DNA of 39,750 nucleotides from a virus: positions 1 to 39,750 of the IMG/VR virus record IMGVR_UViG_3300020215_000094. The stretch is one strand, 5' to 3'. Every line of letters starts with the position of its first letter. Position 1 is the first letter of the stretch. Both the position numbers and the translations under genes were made by a program. Positions 11,580 to 20,126 of the stretch are shown piece by piece. The notes beneath the pieces are model-generated. The model ran no database searches. It had not been told where the DNA came from and saw nothing but the letters and a program-made list of their open reading frames with translations.

Positions 11580-12579
11580 CGGCAAGTCGACCTACACGGT
11601 GATCCCCGAGAGCGACCTGCCCGAGCTCGCCGGCATCAATCGCGCGTTCCTGGCCGGCATCCACGACTTCGCTCAGGCCTACGCCCAGGTCTTGGACCTC
11701 CGAAAGCGGCTCTATAAGAGAGAGCGCGAGGCCGACCCCAAGCCCCTCACCCACGCCGAGAACGTGGCCCTGATGGAGCGCTACTGGGCGTCGGAGTACC
11801 TGGACAGGGATATCGTCGACCCAGGGTCCATGAAGCGCTCGCTGCGCCGCGCTGTCGAGGCGGTCGGCACGCTCTCGCTCCTCACGGCCTCGCGCCAAGA
11901 CCTCTGGCTGGCCTTGGCCAACCTGCCGGCCGAGAAGCAGCGCCGGGCGGCCAGCCGGCTAAACCAACTTTTGCGCTTTGCCGGCCGGACAGACGTGCGC
12001 GTGCGGCTAAAGCGGCCTGAGCGTCCCGACGTCCGCTACGTGACCCTGGCCCAGCTTCGCGAGCTCTCCCCCAAGCTCACCCAGCCGGCGCGCGATTTGG
12101 CGTGGATCGCCTTTGCCACGGGCCTAAGGGCTGGCGAGATCTTTGGCCTCCGCCCAGAGTCGGTGCGGATGGAGGGCCGCGAGGTCTACGTCGAGAGCCA
12201 GATCGTCCCCTCAGGCCAAAGGCGGCCGACGAAGACGAGAGAGCCCCGGTCGACGCTCGTGGTCCCCGCAGGCCTGCCGGCCCTTGAGCGGTGGCTAGCG
12301 CGCCCCGAAGCCGAGCGCCACGCGCTCCGGAATGAGCGCTACTCGAAGGAGATCCGCGACGCCGCCAGAAGGCTCTGGCCCCATGAGCCCCGGCGGCATG
12401 TGACGCTCCACGGCCTCCGCCACAGCTTCGCCATCCACCTGCTCTCCAAAGACATCGCAATCAAGCGCGTGGCCGAGCTCCTGGGAAACTCGGTCGTCGT
12501 CTGCGAGCGCTACTATGCGGGCTTCAAGACGGCCGACGATGACCTGGCGGCCTTAGCGAAGCGGCTAGCCAAGGCCTAG
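11494..12579 (+). CDS. int: Tyrosine recombinase (phage integrase)
   Basis: A 361-aa integrase with an N-terminal arm-binding region, a SAM-like core-binding domain (residues about 75-165) and a C-terminal catalytic domain. Catalytic residues are visible: Arg212 in ATGLRAGEI, Lys247 in PTKTREPRS, His306-x-x-Arg309 in LHGLRHSF, and Tyr340/341 in CERYYAGF. The position usually held by His/Trp in LGHS is Asn here (LGNS), a tolerated but less common variation. The start TTG 11494 is the first possible in frame and has only a weak ribosome site. It recombines attP (11260-11311) with a host tRNA-Leu gene. Confidence 0.93.
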   Translation: MRGRDFFHVRKPGAAGKRWAIARQRRGADGKSTYTVIPESDLPELAGINRAFLAGIHDFAQAYAQVLDLRKRLYKREREADPKPLTHAENVALMERYWASEYLDRDIVDPGSMKRSLRRAVEAVGTLSLLTASRQDLWLALANLPAEKQRRAASRLNQLLRFAGRTDVRVRLKRPERPDVRYVTLAQLRELSPKLTQPARDLAWIAFATGLRAGEIFGLRPESVRMEGREVYVESQIVPSGQRRPTKTREPRSTLVVPAGLPALERWLARPEAERHALRNERYSKEIRDAARRLWPHEPRRHVTLHGLRHSFAIHLLSKDIAIKRVAELLGNSVVVCERYYAGFKTADDDLAALAKRLAKA

Positions 12580-12622
12580 CCTTCCGAGGCATGCTCAAGA
12601 AAGAAACAGCGAAGGTGCAGCG

Positions 12623-13021
12623 ATCGCGAAGGGCAGGAAAACGGGCGGCAGGGACTTCGCCAAGGGCCAGTCGGGCAATCCGGCCGGCAGAGCGCCCATC
12701 CCGCCGGACCTGAAGGCGGTCAAGGCCCTCTCGGCCGACACCTTCAAGCGGCTCGCCACGGTCTACCTCGAGATGCCTTTCCCCGAGGTCGAGGCCACGG
12801 CCGAGGGCAACGGGCCGGCTCTGAACAAGCTGGTGGCGTCGATCATCGTGCAGGCCACCAAGTACGGGGACCACTCGCGGATGAACGCGCTCCTGGACCG
12901 GATCGTGGGCAAGGCGACGGACAAACTTGAGCTGACGCTGCCCGAGCCCTTCATCGTGCGGCGGCTCACGGGAGAGGAGGTCGTCATGGGAGCTAAGAAG
13001 CCCGACGAGGAGGCCTCGTGA
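12623..13021 (+). CDS. Terminase small subunit-like (KGQSGNPAGR motif); apparent AUC start
   Basis: The frame contains GGRDFAKGQSGNPAGRAPIP, the DUF5681 signature often found at the N-terminus of phage terminase small subunits, followed by a helical domain (ALNKLVASIIVQATKYGDHS; RMNALLDRIVGKATDKL). Family proteins begin M-A/P-K-G-R-K-T-G-G-R, and here that first residue is encoded by ATC (12623-12625), with AAGGTG 5 bases before it. No ATG, GTG or TTG lies in frame between the integrase stop and the motif; the first ATG in frame is at 12773, inside the conserved region. It should form the DNA-recognition ring of the packaging motor. Its stop overlaps the next start (GTGA). Confidence 0.7.
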   Translation: MAKGRKTGGRDFAKGQSGNPAGRAPIPPDLKAVKALSADTFKRLATVYLEMPFPEVEATAEGNGPALNKLVASIIVQATKYGDHSRMNALLDRIVGKATDKLELTLPEPFIVRRLTGEEVVMGAKKPDEEAS

Positions 13022-13992
13022 CGCGTCTATTCGAAGCCCGCCCGTTTCTGGTGGCCGAGGTGGGATCAAACCACCTTGGCCTGAGTGACTGCCTCGAGTC
13101 GATTGCCAAGGCTGCCAAGTGCGGGGCCGACGCGTGCAAGTTCCAGCTTTTCGACGGCGCCGCGCTCTACGGCCGCCCCGACCTCGCGCCCAAGGGATCG
13201 ATCGACCCGCTCTGGCTCCCCAAGCTCCGCGAGAAAGCCGACGCCTGCGGGATCGAGCTGGGCGTCACGGCGTTCAGCCCGGAGCTCGTCAAGGCAGTCG
13301 ACCCCTACGTGGGATGGCACAAGGTGGCGAGCAGTGACTGCGCGTGGCCGCAGATGCTGGATGCGGTGGCGGCAACCGGCAAGCCCATCATCATCAGCTT
13401 CGGAGCCCACGGTGTGGCGGATACGATGGCTGCGCTTCAAACACTGGCTCATCACGGGAGAGCGGTCGGGGAGCATGTGGTGCCGATGTACTGCGCCGCA
13501 GCATACCCGTCACGAAGACACGAGCCATACCTCCTGCGCGATATGCAGCAGGCTGTTGGTGGTCCGGTCGGATTTTCTGATCATAGCCAGGACGTCTATT
13601 CCGCCCCAGTTGTGGCCGCCCGAGAGTTCGGGGCCATCGTCCTAGAAAAGCACGTCACCTTCATCGACGCCGACACGCCCGATCGCCCGCACTCGCTGGA
13701 TGCCGACGGCTTCAAGCTGATGGTCGATACGATCCGGGGGAAGCGGGTGCCGACCCTGGGGCCGTCGCCGGAAGAAAAGGCGATGGTGCTCCGGCATAAC
13801 CGGAGGCTCATCGCCACCCGCGATATCGCCCAGGGCGAGACGCTGCGCTACGGCGAGAACTTCGGCGCCTACCGCTCGCTCGAGGACGACTACCGCGGCC
13901 TCTCGCCCTGGGCGTGGGAGGCGGTCGAGGGGAAGCGGGCGACCAAGGCGATCGCGAGAGGGAAGGGCGTGGGGCCGGGGGACTTCGAGTGA
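13018..13992 (+). CDS. NeuB/PseI-type nonulosonic acid synthase with SAF domain
   Basis: A full-length 324-residue enzyme. The TIM-barrel part opens with FLVAEVGSNHLG and GADACKFQLFD, has the GFSDHS motif (Ser187-Asp188-His189-Ser190) and LEKHVTF (Glu210-Lys211-His212), then PDRPHSLD. The C-terminal SAF/antifreeze-like domain (about 260-324) contains RRLIATRDIAQGETL and ends with the typical G-K-x-A-T-x-x-I pattern. Family members condense phosphoenolpyruvate with a 6-deoxy-hexosamine or ManNAc derivative to make sialic, legionaminic or pseudaminic acids. It is translationally coupled to terS (GTGA) and to the next small gene, deep inside the packaging module, so it must be expressed late. 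Exact sugar cannot be decided from sequence. Confidence 0.9.
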   Translation: MTRLFEARPFLVAEVGSNHLGLSDCLESIAKAAKCGADACKFQLFDGAALYGRPDLAPKGSIDPLWLPKLREKADACGIELGVTAFSPELVKAVDPYVGWHKVASSDCAWPQMLDAVAATGKPIIISFGAHGVADTMAALQTLAHHGRAVGEHVVPMYCAAAYPSRRHEPYLLRDMQQAVGGPVGFSDHSQDVYSAPVVAAREFGAIVLEKHVTFIDADTPDRPHSLDADGFKLMVDTIRGKRVPTLGPSPEEKAMVLRHNRRLIATRDIAQGETLRYGENFGAYRSLEDDYRGLSPWAWEAVEGKRATKAIARGKGVGPGDFE

Positions 13993-14162
13993 TCATCCCG
14001 AGGCCAGGGCGCGTGCCGATCATCGTGCCGGATCCCGTCGTCAACGGCGGCGGCGTTGAGGCGTCGTGGTGGATGGTGCCGCTAGCTGCTCTGGCCATCT
14101 TCGCGGCAATTTGCCTCATCGTGTTTTTCGCATGTCGCGCGGCGGAGTTTTTCTCTGCCTGA
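13989..14162 (+). CDS. Small membrane protein, 57 aa
   Basis: GTG 13989 overlaps the NeuB stop (GTGA). The protein has a Pro/Val-rich N-terminus (IIPRPGRVPIIVPDPVV) and a strong membrane helix (WMVPLAALAIFAAICLIVFF) followed by a short tail. It lies between the sugar synthase and terL and overlaps the apparent terL start by 8 bases. Role unknown. Confidence 0.6.
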   Translation: MIIPRPGRVPIIVPDPVVNGGGVEASWWMVPLAALAIFAAICLIVFFACRAAEFFSA

Positions 14163-15477
14163 ATGGTCCCCCCACAGCCCAAAGCAGGAGCGGGCGGTCT
14201 TCACCGACCGCCGCATCACCGTCTGCGGAACGGGCGTCCAGTGGGGCAAGTCCACCGTGGGCGCGGTGCGGCTCAAAATGCTCATGCACGAGCACTCTGC
14301 CGCGGGCGACGCCTTCGTCGTGGCGACGCCGACGTACAAGGTGCTGAAGCAGGCGACGCTGCCGGCGTTCCTGAACGTCATGCGAGGGCTCGGCACCTAC
14401 TCGGCCGCCGACGCCGTCTTCACGACGTCCTGGGGCTCCCAGGTCTACTTTCGGACGGGGACTGATCCCGACTCGGTGATCGGTATCACCAACGTCCGCG
14501 GCGTCTGGGGCGACGAGGCGGGCCTTTTCTCCCTCTACTTCTGGGAGAACCTCCAGGCCAGAGCCGCCTTCAAGGAGGCGCCGATCGTCCTCACGACCTC
14601 GCCGTACACGCTCAATTGGGTCTTCTCCGAGATCATCCGCCCCCGGCAGAAGGACCCCGCGGCGCGCCCCGACGTCGAGCTGGTGCAGGCCCGCTCGGAC
14701 GAAAATCCGTACTTCCCCAAGGAGGAGTACGAGAGGCGCAAGGCGACCATGGACCCCCGCCGCTTCCGCATGGTCTTCGGCGGCCAGTGGGAGAAGATGG
14801 AGGGCCTCGTCTACGACTGTTTCGACGATGAAGAGAACGTCGTGGACCCCTTCCCGCTGCCCACCGGCACCAAGTTCTACGGCGGGATCGACTGGGGCTA
14901 TAACCCGGACCCCTTCGTCCTCCTGATCCGGGCTGTGACGCCTGACGGCAAGCACTTCGAGGTCTCCGAGCACTACCAGACGGGGCTCACACCCTCGCAG
15001 ATGGTCTCGCTGGTCCAGCAAAAGCGCCAAGTCTGGGGCGTGAGGCAGTTCTTCTGCGACCCGAGCCAGCCAGGCCTCATCGCCGAGCTCAATCGCCACG
15101 GGTGCGTCGCCACCGGGGCCGACAACGACATCCTGGTGGGCATCGGCCGGCACTATGAGCTCGTGAAGACCCGCCGCTACCGGGTCTTCAGAGGGGCGTG
15201 CCCGCACCTACTCGACGAGCTGTCGATGTATCATTACCCTGAGCCCCAGGATCTAAAGCCCGACCAGAATCCCAAAGAGCCAAAGCCCGTGGACCAGCAC
15301 AATCACGCGGCCGACGCCATGCGCTACGTGACGATGGGGACCTGGAACCTAGCCGGCGAGCGGCGGCCCATCGTGCCGAGCGGCGAGGGCGGCAGGCCTA
15401 AGCCCGAAGAAGACCAGTTCAAGCGCATCGAGAGACTAAAGCGCCGCTCGGCTCGGGGCGGTTTGGAGGAGTGGTGA
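14155..15477 (+). CDS. terL: Terminase large subunit; no standard start codon
   Basis: A 440-aa packaging ATPase-nuclease. Walker A is GTGVQWGKST (residues about 26-35, Lys32), Walker B is GVWGDEAG (Asp120, Glu121), coupling motif TTSPYTLNW follows. The RNase H-like nuclease domain has Asp246 (GGIDWGY), Asp302 (FFCDPSQ) and Asp387 (NHAADAMRY). No ATG/GTG/TTG occurs in frame before Walker A after the stop at 14083; CTG 14155 has GGAG 7 bases upstream and gives MPEWSPHSPKQERAVF. Alternatively the real start is ATG 14163 with a +1 shift in the six-C run 14168-14173, or that run is a miscount. All catalytic residues are intact. Confidence 0.9.
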   Translation: MPEWSPHSPKQERAVFTDRRITVCGTGVQWGKSTVGAVRLKMLMHEHSAAGDAFVVATPTYKVLKQATLPAFLNVMRGLGTYSAADAVFTTSWGSQVYFRTGTDPDSVIGITNVRGVWGDEAGLFSLYFWENLQARAAFKEAPIVLTTSPYTLNWVFSEIIRPRQKDPAARPDVELVQARSDENPYFPKEEYERRKATMDPRRFRMVFGGQWEKMEGLVYDCFDDEENVVDPFPLPTGTKFYGGIDWGYNPDPFVLLIRAVTPDGKHFEVSEHYQTGLTPSQMVSLVQQKRQVWGVRQFFCDPSQPGLIAELNRHGCVATGADNDILVGIGRHYELVKTRRYRVFRGACPHLLDELSMYHYPEPQDLKPDQNPKEPKPVDQHNHAADAMRYVTMGTWNLAGERRPIVPSGEGGRPKPEEDQFKRIERLKRRSARGGLEEW

Positions 15478-15843
15478 GTGCCTGCGTACCCCTATAGCTG
15501 CACGGCTTGCGTCGATTCGGCCTTCGAGGTCGTCCACCGGATCAGCGACTGGAACGCCGCTGAAGTCTGCCGCCGGTGCGGCGGTCCGGCTCACCGCACC
15601 ATCTGCGCCGTAAACTTCAACGGCGCCTCCGACTGGGGCAAGGTCGAGTTCAACCACGGCTTGGGGCAGTGGACGACGGGCAAAAGGGACCGCGATGAGA
15701 AGGCCAAGCGCCAAGGGATGGTCGAGATCGGAAACGACTTCGGCTCGCCCGAAAAGCAGATCGCCCACGACGAGAAGCGCAGAGAGGAAAAGCGCCAGCA
15801 GCGCTGGGCCGACGCCCTCCGAGAAAAGGTCTACGAGGACTGA
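15478..15843 (+). CDS. FmdB-like zinc-ribbon protein in the head module, 121 aa
   Basis: Starts at GTG 15478 directly after the terL stop. Residues 1-50 follow the FmdB/zinc-ribbon pattern: PAYPYSCTACVDSAFEVVHR, then CRRCGGPAHRTI, with two CxxC pairs. The remainder is a charged helix typical of phage FmdB-like proteins located next to terL or portal genes. Its function is unknown; a late regulator or head assembly factor is possible. Confidence 0.7.
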   Translation: MPAYPYSCTACVDSAFEVVHRISDWNAAEVCRRCGGPAHRTICAVNFNGASDWGKVEFNHGLGQWTTGKRDRDEKAKRQGMVEIGNDFGSPEKQIAHDEKRREEKRQQRWADALREKVYED

Positions 15844-15909
15844 CGCCGCGCCTGTGTACATGGATTTATGGACATGGGGCCGCGTGGCCCTCGAGATGGA
15901 GCCCGCCAG

Positions 15910-17793
15910 ATGCTAGACGAGCACGCCCCCAGGACCGGCCCCGAGGACGAGAAAAAGCCCGCCCAAGAGGCCTGGGAGGGGACGCCGGCCGAGCGAAAGC
16001 TGGTCAAGCGGCTCAAGAAGAAGTTCGAGGAGGCCAAAAAGCACAAGAGCCTCTTCGACGCCAACTGGCTCACCTACTACAAGATGTACCGCGGCCGGCA
16101 GTGGGAGACGATGCGCCCCAGCTACCGCCACGGCGAGGTTGTAAACTTCATCTTTCAGAACGCCCAGAGCATGGTGCCGATCATGCTCGACACGAGGCCC
16201 AAGTTCGAGTTCATGGCGACCGAGCCGACCGACCGCGAGTTTGCCGAGATCATGAACGACCTGGCGGCCTCGGACTGGGAGAAAAAGGGCTGGATGGGCG
16301 TTCTGACGGAAGTGGCGTTCGACGGCTGGCAGTACGGCTCTGGCCTCTCTCGCATGAAGTACGACCCCGAGGCCGGCCAGGGCTTAGGCGAGATCGACTA
16401 CCGCTCGGCCGACCCGTTCTACTGCTTTCCCGACCCGGATAGCTCCAAGGTGAACGACGAGGACCCCTTCGTCGGCTCCGACTACTTCTGCTACGCGCAG
16501 CCGGTCTCCCTTCGGAAGCTGAAAAAGGCCTTCCCGAAGTACGCCAAGTACATGAAGGCCGACCTGGTCGATCTCACGAGCGACACCAAGCACGACGTGA
16601 CGCCGCTTCGGATTCGCTCGCCGATCGACAACCGCTCGGTGGTCGAGACGACGGCCGAGACGGAGTTTCAGCTCCGCGACAAGGCGCTCATGATCGAGAT
16701 GGTCTGGCGCTGCGACGAGATCGAAGAGATCGAGGTCCCAGGCGGTGTGGACGCCAACGGCGCGCCCGTGCCGCCGGTCTATGAGCAGCGGCTCAAGTAC
16801 CCCAACGGCCGCTACACGGTGATCGTCAACGACATCCCCGTCTTTGACGGCCCAGCGCCCTTGGAGGACGGGACCTTCCCGTGGCAGAAGTTCGACAACT
16901 ACGTGCTCCAGCGCGAATTCTGGGGCGTGTCGGAGGTCGAGAACCTCAAGAGCCCGCAGCAGGTCTTCAACAAGCTCGTCTCCTTCTCGCTCGACGTCCT
17001 GGCGCTGATGGGCAACCCCATTTGGCTGAACCCCTTTGACTCAGGCGTCGAGGACGACCAGCTTGAGAACCGCACGGGCCTCGTCATCCCGCACAACCGC
17101 GAGGCGCCGCCGCAGCGGATCGAGGGGGTAAACCTCCAGCCGTGGGTGAGCCAGTTCATCGACAAGTTCGCCGACTGGTTCAACCAGGTGGGCGGCAGCC
17201 AGGACATCACGAGAGGCGTGAACCCCACGGGCGTCACCGCTGCGTCGGCCATCTCGAGCCTCCAGGACGCCGCGCAGACGAGAGTCCGCCAGAAGTCGCG
17301 GAATCTGGACCTCTACCTCCAGCAAGTCGGCCAGTGCTACGCCCAGCTCGTGATGCAGCATTACTCGGCGCCCCGGGTTTTCCGGCTCACCGGCAAAGAC
17401 GGCGCGCAGACCTACTTCAAAGCGCACATCTCCAAGGCCCAGGACGGGACGACCATGCTCGTGAGAGAGACCTTCTCGCCCGAAGGCCTCTCGACCGGCA
17501 TCCAGGAGTACGCGCTCAGAGGGAAGCTCGACGTTCGCGTCTCCACGGGCTCCTCGCTGCCGTTCAACAAGGCCGAAAAGCGCTCCCAGACGCTGGAGCT
17601 GTTCGACCGCGGCCTCATCGACCAGGAGGAGGCCTTGAAGCACGTCGACTGGCCGAATTACGAGGCCGTCCTGCAACGCATGCAGGCCGCCGCCGCTCAA
17701 GCCCAGGCCGCCGAGGCCGAAGCGGCGGCTATGAAAGCCGGCGGCAGCGGCGCAGCACCCGCTCCCTCAGCGCCGCCGCCACCGGCTGCCTAA
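15910..17793 (+). CDS. Portal protein (podovirus head-tail connector type)
   Basis: A 627-aa portal with a helical N-terminus (LKKKFEEAKKHKSLFDANWL, YYKMYRGRQWE) and the usual block VNFIFQNAQSMVPIMLDTRP, a wing/stem region, VGGSQDITRGVNPTGVTAAS (a conserved loop near the tunnel) and an Ala/Gln-rich C-terminal barrel helix. Size and pattern fit portals of short-tailed phages related to P22-type. ATG 15910 is preferred (GGAG 8 bases upstream) over ATG 15868, which has no ribosome site. It forms the dodecameric ring to which the adaptor (23576-24205) docks. Confidence 0.85.
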   Translation: MLDEHAPRTGPEDEKKPAQEAWEGTPAERKLVKRLKKKFEEAKKHKSLFDANWLTYYKMYRGRQWETMRPSYRHGEVVNFIFQNAQSMVPIMLDTRPKFEFMATEPTDREFAEIMNDLAASDWEKKGWMGVLTEVAFDGWQYGSGLSRMKYDPEAGQGLGEIDYRSADPFYCFPDPDSSKVNDEDPFVGSDYFCYAQPVSLRKLKKAFPKYAKYMKADLVDLTSDTKHDVTPLRIRSPIDNRSVVETTAETEFQLRDKALMIEMVWRCDEIEEIEVPGGVDANGAPVPPVYEQRLKYPNGRYTVIVNDIPVFDGPAPLEDGTFPWQKFDNYVLQREFWGVSEVENLKSPQQVFNKLVSFSLDVLALMGNPIWLNPFDSGVEDDQLENRTGLVIPHNREAPPQRIEGVNLQPWVSQFIDKFADWFNQVGGSQDITRGVNPTGVTAASAISSLQDAAQTRVRQKSRNLDLYLQQVGQCYAQLVMQHYSAPRVFRLTGKDGAQTYFKAHISKAQDGTTMLVRETFSPEGLSTGIQEYALRGKLDVRVSTGSSLPFNKAEKRSQTLELFDRGLIDQEEALKHVDWPNYEAVLQRMQAAAAQAQAAEAEAAAMKAGGSGAAPAPSAPPPPAA

Positions 17794-17856
17794 TGTTGCG
17801 GCAATTTCGCCGATAAGGCACATTGGATCTAGCCCAGCACTTTCCGTTTTCTCCCC

Positions 17857-17874
17857 GGCGACCTTAGGGTCGCC
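17857..17874. terminator. Hairpin between portal and scaffold genes
   Basis: GGCGACC-TTAG-GGTCGCC is a perfect 7-bp stem within the 135-base gap after the portal. It lacks a T-run, so it may modulate late gene ratios by RNA processing or partial termination rather than terminate fully. Confidence 0.45.
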
Positions 17875-17928
17875 GCCATTTAGCGCCTAGATTTCCCCAA
17901 AAACTCGCAGCGAGAAGCGAGGCATTCC

Positions 17929-18198
17929 ATGGGTCCATCCATGGGGGGAAACGGCGCCGCGCCGTCGGCTCCGGCCGAAGCCCCCGACGAGCGCTCCCCC
18001 GAAGGTCTGGTCGATCAAGTCGGCTCGGGCCTCATGGCCTTGGCGCAAGGCGCGCCGCCGGCCATCGGCCGCAAGCTTGAGGCGCTCGCCCAGGCCTTTG
18101 CCGGCGTCGTCGACGAGCTGAAGTCCGGCCCGTCTAAAGCCTCGGGCGCCGCTCCGGTGGAAGCAGGCGCTAACGAGGACGTTCAACCCGCGTACTGA
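17929..18198 (+). CDS. Small head-module protein, 89 aa
   Basis: ATG 17929 has GCGAGG 6 bases before it. Ala/Pro/Gly-rich ends flank a helical core (EGLVDQVGSGLMALAQGAPP; LEALAQAFAGVVDELKSG). It lies between portal and scaffold, where small accessory head or scaffold-related proteins are common. Not assigned to a family. Confidence 0.6.
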   Translation: MGPSMGGNGAAPSAPAEAPDERSPEGLVDQVGSGLMALAQGAPPAIGRKLEALAQAFAGVVDELKSGPSKASGAAPVEAGANEDVQPAY

Positions 18199-18212
18199 CG
18201 GACGCCAGCCGC

Positions 18213-19175
18213 ATGCTCATGCCCGAATCCGGCCCCGAGGACAGCAGCTTCGACGCCGACAGCTTTCTGTCGACGCTTTCCGGTCCGTCGTCCCACATTC
18301 AAGACGACGCGCCGCTGGCCGACGAGGAGCCCGGTGCTGATACCGCTCCTCCGCAAACGCCTGAGACGTCCGGCTCCCAGGCTCCGGCGACTTCCGCACC
18401 AAAGACGCCGGAGCCGTTTCAGGGGCTAGAGTTCGACGCCGCCGGCAAGCGCGTCCAAGTGCCGTTTGCCGACCCGCGCGTCAAGCAGTGGGTCGCCCAG
18501 GGCTACGACTACGCCCAGCGCATGGCGGCCTTCAAGCAGGAGCAGCAGGCGTGGGAGGCCCAAAGGCAGGGCTACTCCAAGTACGCCGAGATCGACCAGT
18601 TCGTTAAGTCCGACCCCCGCGGCAAAGACTGGCTGGAGCACGTCAACCGCGCCTGGGAGCAGCGTGAGCAGCTCCTCGCCAATGGCCAGCTTGACCCGGT
18701 GAAGGCGACCGTGGAGCAGCTCGTTCAAGAGCGGCTGGCGCCCTTCCAAAAAGACCTCGAGGCACGGCAGGCAGCCGAGCGCGAGGCGAAGATTCAGCAC
18801 GAAAACGAGGCTCTCGACCAGGAGATCAAGTCCATCCGCGACCAGTTCGCGGATCTAGACTGGGATGCTCCCGGCCAAGACGGTCTCTCGCTAGAGCTGC
18901 GCGTTCTGAAGCATGCCAACCAAAACGGCATCAACTCGTTTCGCGCCGCCTTCCGGGACCTGATGGCCGACGACTTGGTGAAGAGAGCCGAGGCCCGCGG
19001 CAAGGAGGCCGCGGCGAAAGAGATCCAGGCCACAAAGCGCCAGGGACTACTCGGGCAAACCCGAGCTCCCACCAAGGGCGAGCTTCAGACGGCCGCGGAT
19101 CGCCGGGGAAAGAGCCTTCGGGACCTCACGCGTGAGGGCCTGGACGAGCTCGGCATTCAAATCGACGGCCTATAA
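18213..19175 (+). CDS. Capsid scaffolding protein
   Basis: A 320-aa protein just before the major capsid gene. The N-terminal 75 residues are acidic and disordered (Pro/Ser/Asp-rich), the middle and C-terminal parts are long charged helices (YAQRMAAFKQEQQAWEAQRQ; LEARQAAEREAKIQHENEAL) and the C-terminus is basic, which matches podovirus/siphovirus scaffolds that direct procapsid assembly and then leave or are cleaved. Start at ATG 18213; ATG 18222 is an alternative, neither with a strong ribosome site. Confidence 0.75.
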   Translation: MLMPESGPEDSSFDADSFLSTLSGPSSHIQDDAPLADEEPGADTAPPQTPETSGSQAPATSAPKTPEPFQGLEFDAAGKRVQVPFADPRVKQWVAQGYDYAQRMAAFKQEQQAWEAQRQGYSKYAEIDQFVKSDPRGKDWLEHVNRAWEQREQLLANGQLDPVKATVEQLVQERLAPFQKDLEARQAAEREAKIQHENEALDQEIKSIRDQFADLDWDAPGQDGLSLELRVLKHANQNGINSFRAAFRDLMADDLVKRAEARGKEAAAKEIQATKRQGLLGQTRAPTKGELQTAADRRGKSLRDLTREGLDELGIQIDGL

Positions 19176-19190
19176 GGGGGGATGGGCGCC

Positions 19191-20114
19191 ATGGCGCTTA
19201 CCTGGAACCAAGTCAATGCGCTGACCGAGAAGAAGTGGCTTCCGAAACTGGTCGACAACATCTTCGACTCCGACCCGCTTCTGGCGCGCTCGAAGTCGGA
19301 GGGCTGGTACACGAAGGAGGACGGCGGCACCTCCATCATGCAGCCGCTCCTCTACGCCTCGCTCACCGCCGCCGGCTGGTATCAGGGGGCCGACACCCTG
19401 TCCACCGCCGACAATGAGACCTTCACGGCGGCCGAGTTCGCCTGGAAGCAGCTCTACGTCAACGTCACGATCTCGCGTCGTGACGAGCTGATCAACTCGG
19501 GCGACGCCGCCAAGATCAAGCTGGTGGAGAGCAAGCTCCAGGTCGCCGAAAAGACCATGAAGGACTACCTGGGCGACGGCCTCTACAACGCCGGCACCGA
19601 CTCCAAGGCGATCGGCGGCCTGCGCCACATCGTCTCGACGTCGAACACGGTGGGCGGCATCGCCCAGGGGACCTATTCGTGGTGGCAGGCCGAGGTCGAT
19701 TCGTCGACTACGACGCTCACCCTCTCGGCCCTTCAGACCATGGACTCCAACCTCACCATCGACGGCGAGGGGCCGACGGTCTGGATCGCGACCCGGGCCA
19801 ACTACAACCGGCTCTACGCGCTCCTGCAGCCGCAGCAGCGGTTCGTGGACCAGAAGACGGCCAAGGCCGGCTTCACGAGCCTGATGTTCAACGGCAAGCC
19901 GTACATCGTCGGCTCCAAGGTCCCGGCCAACTACATCTTCGCGCTCAACGAGAAGTACCTGAAGCTGGTCGCCCACAAAGACGAGGACATGCGTATGAGC
20001 AAGTTCCTCGACTTCACCAACCAGAACGCCCGGACGGCCAAGCTTTACTGGATGGGTAACCTCACCAGCTCCAACAACCGCATGCACGGCGTCTTCAGCG
20101 CCGTCGCCGCCTAA
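19191..20114 (+). CDS. Major capsid protein (HK97 fold)
   Basis: ATG 19191 is preferred to 19182 because the G-rich ribosome site (AAGGGGGG, 19173-19180) would be too close to the latter; the product then begins MALTWNQVNALTEKKWLPK, as related capsid proteins do. At 307 residues it has the spine-helix and P-domain pattern of HK97-type shells (LQVAEKTMKDYLGDGLYNAG; WIATRANYNRLYALLQPQQR) and a C-terminal E-loop/A-domain region. No N-terminal prohead-cleaved delta domain is present, consistent with a separate scaffold. Confidence 0.88.
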   Translation: MALTWNQVNALTEKKWLPKLVDNIFDSDPLLARSKSEGWYTKEDGGTSIMQPLLYASLTAAGWYQGADTLSTADNETFTAAEFAWKQLYVNVTISRRDELINSGDAAKIKLVESKLQVAEKTMKDYLGDGLYNAGTDSKAIGGLRHIVSTSNTVGGIAQGTYSWWQAEVDSSTTTLTLSALQTMDSNLTIDGEGPTVWIATRANYNRLYALLQPQQRFVDQKTAKAGFTSLMFNGKPYIVGSKVPANYIFALNEKYLKLVAHKDEDMRMSKFLDFTNQNARTAKLYWMGNLTSSNNRMHGVFSAVAA

Positions 20115-20126
20115 GGAGGTACCCCC

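Noticed and set aside
14116-15207. 363-codon minus-strand open frame over terL
   Set aside because: Shadow of terL, whose ATPase and nuclease motifs are all on the plus strand.
14257-15477. GTG 14257 as terL start
   Set aside because: It would remove the Walker A motif, which lies immediately upstream in the same frame.
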